Shown: positions 1 through 5,655 of the stretch, one piece after another
How the letters are laid out: each line of letters starts with the position of its first letter
Position numbering within the stretch: position 1 is the first letter of the stretch
From: Candidatus Altimarinota bacterium
GTDB taxonomy: Bacteria; Patescibacteriota; Gracilibacteria; UBA1369; LOWO2-01-FULL-3
DNA length: 7,179 nucleotides
Reading direction: 5' to 3'
NCBI GenBank assembly: GCA_029939035.1
Contig: JAOZTS010000057.1
Location: 1 to 7,179 of the forward strand
Made by a program: the position numbers and the translations under genes
Notes under the pieces: model-generated
What the model was told of the DNA's origin: nothing
Databases searched by the model: none
What the model saw: the letters and a program-made list of their open reading frames with translations, nothing else

Positions 1-575
1 GCTTTCTTCTTTGGTACAGCTTTTTTCTTCGCTGCCACCTTCTTTTCCTTAACTTCCTTCACCTCTTTAACCGCCTTAGCCTTTTCCGCAGGAACCAATT
101 TCTCTAAAAGAGAGATTATTTTGTCCAGCTTTGCACTCATCTCATTATGTTTTTTGCCTGATTTATCAGATCTATCGGGTCTATCAGAACCTCCTCCTTT
201 GCTAAAACAAATACTACAAAGAACTGGCTTGCCTCCACTTGGTTTAAAAGGGACTTCGCAATGCTTTCCACAATCAGCACAAGTCGCGCTATGCATTTGT
301 CTATCACCTCTATCGTCTCGCCCTCTATCTCTCCCCCTATCTCGTCCTCTATCACGCCCACCATCACGTCCTCCACCACCTTTTCTATCTCCTTTTGGAT
401 TACGATCTCCTGTGAAGCAATCACTGCAATATATAGGTTTATCGCTTGTTGGTTTAAAAGGGATTTTGCAATCACGCCCACAATCAGCACAAGTTGCATT
501 GTGCATTTGTCTGTCCTCTCTATTGTCACGACCTCCTCCACCTCTAGATGAATATTTCTGTTTATAATTTCCCAT
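1..575 (-). CDS. Tandem CxxC-x17-CxxC zinc-ribbon protein (3' end outside window)
   Basis: The reverse strand reads open from an ATG at 575 to the window edge (191 full codons, no stop), so the C-terminus is missing. Two near-identical zinc-ribbon units are visible: C29/C32 with C50/C53, and C99/C102 with C120/C123. Each has exactly 17 residues between the CxxC pairs, the shared core MHxATCADCG and a PFKP motif, plus an extra cysteine (C36, C106). A glycine/arginine/aspartate linker (about 61-92) separates them. Residues 146-161 (MSAKLDKIISLLEKLV) look like a short amphipathic helix. From about 163 the chain is a Lys/Ala/Val/Glu tail resembling histone-H1-like tails. This domain is extremely common in CPR genomes. 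Zinc binding is expected from the cysteines; nucleic-acid binding is inferred from the basic linker and tail. No Shine-Dalgarno is seen, and a TATAAA lies 7 nt before the ATG. Confidence 0.88.
   Translation of the reverse strand, partial: MGNYKQKYSSRGGGGRDNREDRQMHNATCADCGRDCKIPFKPTSDKPIYCSDCFTGDRNPKGDRKGGGGRDGGRDRGRDRGRDRGRDDRGDRQMHSATCADCGKHCEVPFKPSGGKPVLCSICFSKGGGSDRPDRSDKSGKKHNEMSAKLDKIISLLEKLVPAEKAKAVKEVKEVKEKKVAAKKKAVPKKK
300..371 (-). repeat. Degenerate 12-bp tandem repeat encoding the GRDR linker
   Basis: On the minus strand the segment is built of imperfect 12-nt units of the type GGRCGWGATAGR. They encode GRDG, GRDR, GRDR, GRDR, GRDD and then RGDR (residues 69-92) between the two zinc ribbons. 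Such a tract can expand or contract by slippage, so linker length may vary between strains. Confidence 0.75.
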
Positions 576-582
576 AATGTGT

Positions 583-588
583 TTTATA
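583..588 (-). promoter_or_regulatory. Possible -10 element of the zinc-ribbon gene, leaderless spacing
   Basis: TATAAA on the minus strand ends 7 nt before the ATG at 575. If used, transcription would begin at or within a few bases of the start codon. No convincing -35 was found at 16-18 bp, so this rests on the hexamer and spacing only. Confidence 0.35.
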
Positions 589-613
589 TAAGTGATAAGA
601 CAAAAACACTATC

Positions 614-710
614 CTTATTCCTATTGAAAGGCAAGGGGGAATGGGTGTTTCTAGGGAAAGCCCCGAAACTTGACAAGCCCGCCGAATAGTCCTATGGTGA
701 AAGACAATTC
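614..710 (+). other. GC-rich foldable intergenic segment, possible structured 5' leader
   Basis: Read by eye on the plus strand, this stretch supports nested pairings. GGC 630-632 pairs with GCC 681-683, GGG 643-645 with CCC 678-680, GTTTC 647-651 with GAAAC 665-669, and GGG 654-656 with CCC 661-663 (AAAG loop). A second hairpin pairs GAAT-A-GTC (684-691) with GAC-A-ATTC (703-710) around an 11-nt loop. An alternative pairing is CTTATTCC 614-621 with GGAATGGG 638-645. The segment is much more GC-rich than the other intergenic regions here. I could not match it to a known riboswitch class. It overlaps the promoter at 670-698, so it is transcribed towards the lipoprotein only if a promoter further left is used. 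Confidence 0.3.
670..698 (+). promoter_or_regulatory. Sigma70-type promoter for the lipoprotein gene
   Basis: A perfect TTGACA (670-675) is followed by a 17-bp spacer and TATGGT (693-698, four of six consensus bases). The predicted start near 705 would leave a leader of about 20 nt before the ATG at 726. That leader (ending AACCAAACCAACC) contains no Shine-Dalgarno. Confidence 0.6.
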
Positions 711-725
711 GTAACCAAACCAACC

Positions 726-1397
726 ATGAAGAAAACAACATTCATTCTATTTATGGCCTTTGCGATACTATTCACTGCATGTTCTAGTAATTCTCAAACT
801 ATTGTAAGCGACGACAAAGAATGCGAGGCAGACAATCAGTTAATCCTTTCAAAAGGAAAAGGTGGATATACAGCACAATTATGCGGAGATGATAAAAAAT
901 CTGACTTTGGAGATCCTTATATCTACAATGATCACCAGTTTTTCTATATGTACGGAGACGCGCCTGGATATGCAAATAAAATTCTAATCCACAATTCAGA
1001 ATCTGGAGAATATATTTTAGCAACTGAAATGTTTTGGTCACCAAACCAAACATATAATGTTAACAGCTCGAACAATTCTGACGGTTTTGCAGCAGTATTG
1101 AATAAAGAAACTGGTATTGGTGCTGATTACACAATTGAAGACAGCGAAGTAAAGATGACAGTAAATGGTAAAGAATTCACAAAAAAAGAAGTAACAGAAG
1201 GAAAGGCTCAGAATTACGAGCAAATATTTGATTGTCACTTCAAGATGTTCCCATACGAAGAGGGGAAAGAAGAAGTTGCCGAATTCTATTTAGCTGACTT
1301 TCCTGAAAAAATCATATGTTTTGACGATCTATATTCGGAAGATGCAAAAGCAACCGGATACATTGATCTGATCAATAATGAATATATGAGCTTTTAA
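726..1397 (+). CDS. Predicted lipoprotein of unknown function
   Basis: The 223-residue product begins with a lipoprotein signal: positively charged MKK, a hydrophobic core and a lipobox ending FTAC, with C19 as the likely lipidated residue, followed by SSNSQ. The mature part is acidic and hydrophilic, with no further membrane segment, so it should be anchored on the outer face of the membrane. Four cysteines (about 33, 53, 169 and 198) could form disulfides. Residues 140-175 contain a lysine/glutamate-rich stretch. I do not recognise a family. The ATG at 726 is chosen because it directly begins the signal sequence and has a promoter suitably upstream. The TAA stop shares its bases with the stop of the convergent DUF1622 gene, leaving no room for a terminator between them. 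Confidence 0.85.
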   Translation: MKKTTFILFMAFAILFTACSSNSQTIVSDDKECEADNQLILSKGKGGYTAQLCGDDKKSDFGDPYIYNDHQFFYMYGDAPGYANKILIHNSESGEYILATEMFWSPNQTYNVNSSNNSDGFAAVLNKETGIGADYTIEDSEVKMTVNGKEFTKKEVTEGKAQNYEQIFDCHFKMFPYEEGKEEVAEFYLADFPEKIICFDDLYSEDAKATGYIDLINNEYMSF

Positions 1398-1759
1398 TCA
1401 ATCTTTTCCTCAACTTCAGCCAACTCTTTACCTAGGAAGTAGGTTAGGGCTGTTCTGATGACAACCAAGGCTGCTAATTGGCCAAGAGTGGTCCATGTTG
1501 GCTTTACAACAGTACGGATCACGTCCACAGCTAGGAAGAATTCTAATGCTAGGACGATCTTTGTCATGAAAACTTTTCTGGACTTGTACATATAATAATT
1601 CTGATTCTTCTTTGTATTTTTGGAAAAGAATCCACTCAGTAAATATATGATAGCGGCAAGGCCACCCCAAGTAACTGCGAGCAGACCAGCTGCATCAAAA
1701 AAGACACTGATATAGTTCACACCTATCTGTAAAATATTTTCTAAACTTTCAACTAACAT
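1394..1759 (-). CDS. DUF1622 family membrane protein
   Basis: The 121-residue product matches my recollection of DUF1622, a small integral membrane family of unknown function in bacteria and archaea. The recognisable signature is in the second half: an ALEFFLAVDVIRTVVKPTW-type helix (71-89), then an LAALVVIRTALTYFLGKEL helix (95-113). There are about three membrane segments (17-44, 66-84, 92-109), with a basic loop (NTKKNQNYYMYKSRK, 48-62) probably cytoplasmic, and a charged tail. The length is normal for the family, so the gene looks complete. The ATG at 1759 follows an extended -10 promoter and has no Shine-Dalgarno. It is divergent from the 387-residue membrane protein gene (77 bp apart) and convergent with the lipoprotein gene, with overlapping TAA stops. 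Confidence 0.88.
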   Translation of the reverse strand: MLVESLENILQIGVNYISVFFDAAGLLAVTWGGLAAIIYLLSGFFSKNTKKNQNYYMYKSRKVFMTKIVLALEFFLAVDVIRTVVKPTWTTLGQLAALVVIRTALTYFLGKELAEVEEKID

Positions 1760-1780
1760 AATTATTAATTAGATCACAAT

Positions 1781-1789
1781 ATTATAGCA
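1781..1789 (-). promoter_or_regulatory. Extended -10 promoter (TGC-TATAAT) for the DUF1622 gene
   Basis: The minus strand reads TGCTATAAT, an extended -10 with a perfect hexamer (1781-1786), 21 nt before the ATG at 1759. The predicted leader is about 15 nt. On the plus strand the nearly coincident TATTAT (1780-1785) could serve as a weaker -10 for the divergent gene at 1837, so the two promoters may overlap and compete. Confidence 0.55.
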
Positions 1790-1836
1790 TAAATTGCCCA
1801 AAAATAGTAAGATAAAACCGCTTAAACAAAACAACT

Positions 1837-3000
1837 ATGAAAAAACTCATTCTACTGTTACTTATCTTCTCATTCACTTCCCAGTTTGCATTTGCCGTAG
1901 ATCTGACCAATCTTGGAGAACCAGACGAAATCGAAATCATTGAAAATCCTGATGGAAGCATCGAATACAGACAAAAATACAAACTCTACGAGCTAATTGA
2001 GATTCCAACAGAGTGGTTCGAAAGAGACACATTCGGCTATGAAAATCCAATCCTTGATGATAGCCACATCCAGAGCCCAGCAGAAATTTCACGAGACCCT
2101 GCCATAATTGGATCAAATGTTCTCTTAGCAATCCTAATATTCTTATTTGTAGGAATAGCATGCTTCCTTTTCAATAACGTAATCGAAGCGCACGGCGACG
2201 AAATCAATAGATTTACAAAAAAAATCCCACTCTTAAACCTTTTCGAAAAATCAAAGCTAAAGAAAAATTCGATCATGAGAAAGGCATTTCTGTTATTGCT
2301 TCTTGTGCTTTTTGGCCTAGTAGCCGCCCACATTACACCTGACTTTAATCTGTTCGAACAAGAGAATTTGGGGATTTTGATAATCACAGTAGCCGCAATT
2401 GTTATAGCAACATATACAAAAGACCTGATGCGGTTCTTCATTGCACGAAGGTGGAATTGGGAAGCATTTTTCAAACCAAACGTTCTCGGCTTATTTCTCG
2501 CCATTATATGCGTTGTGCTCAGCAGGCAGTTAGCAATCCCACCTGGATACTTGTTTGGGATTCCAATGGGATTATTCATATTCTCTAAGAGATTTGCGAA
2601 AAGCGAGGGTAAATTCGAATACTATGGATTAACATGGATGTTCCTAATGGCAATCGCAGCATGGTTCATCACTCCTTACACAGCCGACTATGAGGTAGCA
2701 CACGATCTATTCAACCTTTTGTACGTAATCCTTCTCGAAGGAGTTTTCTTTGAATTATTCCCACTAACATTTCTACCGGGAGCCGCAATATTCAAATGGA
2801 GCAAAGTAGCATGGGCCAGCCTATTTGGATCAGTATCGTTCTTGCTTCTTCATTCATTATTCAATCCAAACAGCACATTTTCAGCAATCAACGAAAGCCC
2901 ACCAACTACTAACACCCTCATAATTCTCGGAGCATTTGTAGCAGTAAGCTTCATCGTTTGGGGAATTGCAAGGTTGAGATTGAAACTAAAACAAGCCTAG
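1837..3000 (+). CDS. Polytopic membrane protein with signal peptide, function unknown
   Basis: The 387-residue product has a clear N-terminal signal peptide (MKKLILLLL, probable cleavage after AFA at residue 20). An acidic extracytoplasmic segment of about 70 residues follows, then roughly eight or nine hydrophobic helices (about 92-114, 149-165, 178-193, 215-230, 236-250, 265-280, 290-310, 324-341, 360-378). The core has conspicuous motifs: FIARRWNWEAF (201-211), VLSRQLAIPPGYLFGIPMG (227-245) and EGVFFELFPLTFLPGAAIF (301-319). The last faintly recalls the second active-site region of M50 site-2 proteases, but no HExxH and no catalytic Asp are visible, so I do not call it a protease. The stop (TAG) overlaps the permease stop inside CTAG. 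No Shine-Dalgarno precedes the ATG. Confidence 0.85.
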   Translation: MKKLILLLLIFSFTSQFAFAVDLTNLGEPDEIEIIENPDGSIEYRQKYKLYELIEIPTEWFERDTFGYENPILDDSHIQSPAEISRDPAIIGSNVLLAILIFLFVGIACFLFNNVIEAHGDEINRFTKKIPLLNLFEKSKLKKNSIMRKAFLLLLLVLFGLVAAHITPDFNLFEQENLGILIITVAAIVIATYTKDLMRFFIARRWNWEAFFKPNVLGLFLAIICVVLSRQLAIPPGYLFGIPMGLFIFSKRFAKSEGKFEYYGLTWMFLMAIAAWFITPYTADYEVAHDLFNLLYVILLEGVFFELFPLTFLPGAAIFKWSKVAWASLFGSVSFLLLHSLFNPNSTFSAINESPPTTNTLIILGAFVAVSFIVWGIARLRLKLKQA

Positions 3001-3935
3001 AGGTTAAAGAGAAGACCAATAATTATTATCCCAAAAGTAACCAATCCAAAGAAGATTGCGAGTAGTTTGAGCTTCATCACCCTTTTTAAAATAATTGCTT
3101 CAGGTAAAGATAGCCCAGCAATAGACATCATGAGAGCCAAAGACGTTCCAAGAGGCACTCCATTTGCAGTTATGCCAAATATCATAGGCGCAACTGTTGA
3201 ACAACCGGCATATATTGGAACACCAACAAGCGCTGCAATTGGCACTGACAAGAATTTATATTCCCCCAAGTACTTCATGAAAAAGTCAGCAGGCAAGTAG
3301 CCGTGGATCAACGCTCCAACTGCGATTCCACCGAGCACATAAGGCGCTAATTTTTTCAAAGTTCTGCCACCCTGCCTAAATGCGAATATAAATTTTTCCT
3401 TCAATAACTTCGGCAAAACTTTTGCATCAGCACCTTCACCGTTCTTCTCCAAAATAATATATTTCTCCATATTCATTGATCCCAAAATCAGCCCTCCGAT
3501 AACTCCCAGGATAATTCCAGAAATCGCATAAAGAATCGCTAACTTCCAACCAAACAACCCACCCATTATCACAAACGCCACTTCATTCACCAACGGAGAA
3601 GTAATGAGAAAAGAGAATGCAATACCTAGCGGAATCCGAGCTTTAATAAATCCAAGAAATATTGGAATAGAAGAGCACGAACAAAAAGGTGTCACTGATC
3701 CAAAAAGAGCAGCTAATAAATTCCCACTCCCAAATCTCGCCTTACTTAGCCGTTTTTTGATCGACTCAGCAGGGAGAAAAGTACTGATAAATGTGATTAT
3801 AGAAATCACGATGAAGATCAGAAATAGAATTTTCAAAGTGTCATATATGAAAAAGTGGAGAGCAATAGACATCGCTCTTTCCGCCTCTAAACCAATCAGA
3901 TCATAAACAACAAAATTTGCAAACCATTCAAACAT
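2997..3935 (-). CDS. Permease of the ArsP_1/YraQ (COG0701) family
   Basis: The 312-residue membrane protein carries the family hallmarks. One is FGSVTPFCSCSSIP (78-91), with the C85-S-C87-S-S motif. A matching motif in the second half, VPIYAGCSTVAP (239-250, C244), reflects the internal duplication of the family. About eight membrane helices are seen, with a cytoplasmic charged loop around 155-195. The family includes ArsP exporters of trivalent organoarsenicals, but most members are uncharacterised, so the substrate here is not assigned; the cysteines suggest a soft-metal or metalloid ligand. The ATG at 3935 (MFEWFANF) is preferred over a TTG at 3959, because a TATAAT (3946-3951) lies between them, only 10 nt before the ATG. 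The U32-like gene ends 27 bp upstream on the same strand. Confidence 0.88.
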   Translation of the reverse strand: MFEWFANFVVYDLIGLEAERAMSIALHFFIYDTLKILFLIFIVISIITFISTFLPAESIKKRLSKARFGSGNLLAALFGSVTPFCSCSSIPIFLGFIKARIPLGIAFSFLITSPLVNEVAFVIMGGLFGWKLAILYAISGIILGVIGGLILGSMNMEKYIILEKNGEGADAKVLPKLLKEKFIFAFRQGGRTLKKLAPYVLGGIAVGALIHGYLPADFFMKYLGEYKFLSVPIAALVGVPIYAGCSTVAPMIFGITANGVPLGTSLALMMSIAGLSLPEAIILKRVMKLKLLAIFFGLVTFGIIIIGLLFNL

Positions 3936-3945
3936 GTATATAGAA

Positions 3946-3951
3946 ATTATA
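3946..3951 (-). promoter_or_regulatory. -10 element just upstream of the permease start
   Basis: A perfect TATAAT on the minus strand ends 10 nt before the ATG at 3935, preceded by the palindrome GCTAGC. The best -35 at 17 bp (CAAATA) is poor. If active, it gives an almost leaderless permease transcript independent of the upstream U32-like gene. Confidence 0.4.
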
Positions 3952-3962
3952 GCTAGCAAATA

Positions 3963-4940
3963 TTATCCTATTTGTTGGTCTGGAACAACATTATTGAAAA
4001 AATGAGCAAGTCCACGTGTGTCCTCATGATCAAGAGGATGGTGGTGGCGTCTTCTGGCGATTTTAAATTTATTTACTCCCTCTAATGCAAGATCAATAAT
4101 ATCTTCTCTCTCTGCAAGCTTAGCACCTTTATTATTACATTGATTACGAAGTCGAGGATCCAATCCACCAATGTCTGGGGAGACCAAGCAATCAAAATCA
4201 CCTGCAGGAACAGGAGCACCCACTAATTCATCACTACCCGAAGCCATTTCTTCATAGCCACAATAGCACTTGTAGCACTCTCTTTGATCATTTCTACTGC
4301 ACTCCATATTCAAAAATAACAGCATTTGATCAACGCGATCTCTAAACTGACTTAGAAATTGCCAAGTTGTATGTTGGTTTAATGGAACCACCAAATCAAA
4401 GTCCTCAAAAGCCCGTCTATATTCATCCACACCTCCAAATTCACCACGACGACCTCCAACAAATCGAATACATGAAGCGACTGTCGTTAACTCAGGAAAA
4501 TGTTCACGTACAACAGAAAGCAAACTGTCGTGTGTAATTGTCACGTGATTATCAACACCATATTTAGCCCCACTATCAGCCAGAGCGTGCAGTACCTTCA
4601 TTTCAGTTTCAAACCTAGGATCGTTTGCGACATCAAAAGTAGTTTCACGAAAGCGGAGCCCTCCATTAAAAGGAACAGCAAAAGGATAACCTTCAGCATT
4701 GTATAGCCCAATAGTTCTAATAAGATCGTCAGAACTCAGCCATTCCTTTCTACCACCACTTAGTGGACTACTGGTTCCTTCATATGGGAGTAAGGTAAAG
4801 TCTATATCAGGACATTTCTTTACCAACTCATCTGCGCTATTCATAGCAGACGCACATCCATAACCAATAGGATCTCTAAATGGTATTTCCGTACACGAAG
4901 CATCTAGCGCTCCGAACTCAATTGTTAGTGGTTTTGGCAT
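3963..4940 (-). CDS. U32-peptidase-like (PrtC/UbiU-like) predicted TIM-barrel protein with Cys cluster
   Basis: This is a 325-residue soluble protein with no signal or membrane segment. Several stretches in order resemble the U32 fold: GVDNHVTITHDSLLSVVREHFPELTTVAS (128-156), FDLVVPLNQHT (181-191), then LLFLNMECSRNDQRECYKCYC (207-227) at the place where U32 proteins carry their NExC...C..R motif, and GVNKFKIARR (288-297), like the usual fKixGR. Cysteines 214, 222, 225, 227 and 268 could hold an Fe-S cluster, as UbiU/UbiV and RlhA-type members do; this is inference. The N-terminal half (GALDASCTEIPFRDPIGYG) is not one I can place. The stop is TAA, and the ATG at 4940 lacks a Shine-Dalgarno. 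The product has fewer lysines and more Asp, Arg and Gly than its neighbours, possibly a sign of transfer. It could instead be a distinct TIM-barrel family. Confidence 0.6.
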   Translation of the reverse strand: MPKPLTIEFGALDASCTEIPFRDPIGYGCASAMNSADELVKKCPDIDFTLLPYEGTSSPLSGGRKEWLSSDDLIRTIGLYNAEGYPFAVPFNGGLRFRETTFDVANDPRFETEMKVLHALADSGAKYGVDNHVTITHDSLLSVVREHFPELTTVASCIRFVGGRRGEFGGVDEYRRAFEDFDLVVPLNQHTTWQFLSQFRDRVDQMLLFLNMECSRNDQRECYKCYCGYEEMASGSDELVGAPVPAGDFDCLVSPDIGGLDPRLRNQCNNKGAKLAEREDIIDLALEGVNKFKIARRRHHHPLDHEDTRGLAHFFNNVVPDQQIG

Positions 4941-4990
4941 ATTTAAGTTTACAAGAGAGATAATTAACCACTTTTTGAATCAAAAGACAA

Positions 4991-5004
4991 GTGCTAATCA
5001 GCAC
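4991..5004. repeat. Perfect inverted repeat in a divergent intergenic region (possible operator)
   Basis: GTGCT-AATC-AGCAC is a 5-bp perfect inverted repeat with a 4-nt centre. It lies between the divergent U32-like (start 4940) and hemerythrin (start 5026) genes, 22 nt before the latter, upstream of a TATATT hexamer. The position suits a repressor or activator site controlling one or both genes, but the arms are short and no second copy was noticed. Confidence 0.3.
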
Positions 5005-5013
5005 AAATCTATG

Positions 5014-5019
5014 TATATT
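5014..5019 (+). promoter_or_regulatory. Weak -10 candidate before the hemerythrin gene
   Basis: TATATT ends 6 nt before the ATG at 5026, a spacing that would yield a leaderless transcript. No -35 is recognisable at 17 bp. The inverted repeat at 4991-5004 sits where a -35 would be expected. Confidence 0.3.
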
Positions 5020-5025
5020 AAAATC

Positions 5026-5565
5026 ATGAATAATCCAATAGACATACTCATCACAGAGCACGAACTCATCGACAAGCTTTTAAGGGTCCTGCAGGATAGG
5101 CTTTCTACCATGAAGGCAACGAGAGAAATTGATAATCAAATCATTGATATCACTGCAGACTGTTTCGAAACCTTTATAAATAGGGTTCACCACTGGAAAG
5201 AAGAGAACGTTTTATTTACTGAGCTCTATAAAAAAGATCTGACAGATAAGCATCGAGGAATTATAGATAAACTTTCACAGGAGCATGTGGTAGGTAAAAA
5301 ACTGGTTTACAAGATCGTAGAGGCAAAGCACAAATACGAAACAGGAGAAAAATCTGGATTTGATGATATGTTAGAATATTTGGAAAAATTCATTGCACTC
5401 TATATTCCACATTTAAGATTCGAAAACACAGAGTTTTTCCCAGAGGCCCTTCAATACTTTAATGAAGAAGAAATTCAACATCTAGACGAATTATTCAATC
5501 AAGTCGAATCAGAAGCAGTCATCAGAAACTACAGCCTCATCCTGGATGGTCTAGAAACGAAATAA
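5026..5565 (+). CDS. Hemerythrin (HHE) domain protein
   Basis: The 179-residue helical protein has a hemerythrin metal-site pattern: H12 in ITEHELID, H56-x3-E60 in HHWKEENVLF, H87 in QEHVVG, and H129-x3-E133 in IPHLRFENTEFF. These residues bind a di-iron centre in the family, whose members sense, store or detoxify O2, NO or peroxide; some in this group have NO-related roles. The protein is cytoplasmic, with no signal peptide. Residues beyond about 140 form an extra C-terminal helix. I chose the ATG at 5026 because it puts the first EH motif about 11 residues in, as usual. An ATG at 5011 and a TTG at 4975 are in frame, but the latter would overlap the promoter region. The sigma-factor gene follows within about 60-90 bp on the same strand, so redox or O2 control of that operon is possible but unproven. 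Confidence 0.88.
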   Translation: MNNPIDILITEHELIDKLLRVLQDRLSTMKATREIDNQIIDITADCFETFINRVHHWKEENVLFTELYKKDLTDKHRGIIDKLSQEHVVGKKLVYKIVEAKHKYETGEKSGFDDMLEYLEKFIALYIPHLRFENTEFFPEALQYFNEEEIQHLDELFNQVESEAVIRNYSLILDGLETK

Positions 5566-5582
5566 AACTCTTCTATTTTGCG

Positions 5583-5588
5583 TATAAT
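5583..5588 (+). promoter_or_regulatory. -10 element between the hemerythrin and sigma-factor genes
   Basis: A perfect TATAAT follows TTTTGCG just after the hemerythrin stop. No -35 was found at 16-18 bp. Transcription from it would start near 5595, leaving a 7-28 nt leader to the candidate noncanonical starts (5602, 5614, 5623) of the sigma factor. No terminator-like hairpin lies between the genes, so read-through from the hemerythrin gene is also possible. Confidence 0.4.
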
Positions 5589-5655
5589 AAAATGGACGTA
5601 AATTAATTTTCCTATTAATAAAATAAATAAACAATCAGACTCGCAGTTAGTAGCA

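Noticed and set aside
310..372. Short tandem repeats resembling a CRISPR array
   Set aside because: Units are about 12 bp, contiguous without spacers, and encode the in-frame GRDR linker.
137..541. Minus-strand ORF of 134 codons
   Set aside because: It is a +1 frame shadow within the zinc-ribbon gene, lacking its cysteine motifs.
121..567. Plus-strand ORF of 148 codons with Pro/Ser/Leu repeats
   Set aside because: It is the antisense shadow of the GRDR-rich zinc-ribbon gene; the minus strand has exact CxxC-x17-CxxC domains while this frame is low-complexity with no family features.
628..710. Cobalamin riboswitch or group I intron remnant
   Set aside because: TAGGGAA, CCCGCC and ATAGTCC-like fragments appear, but the required order, the complete cobalamin core and the intron P/Q/R elements are absent.
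2037..2579. Minus-strand ORF of 180 codons inside the polytopic membrane protein gene
   Set aside because: It is antisense to a gene with signal peptide and clear membrane helices; its own translation shows no recognisable domain.
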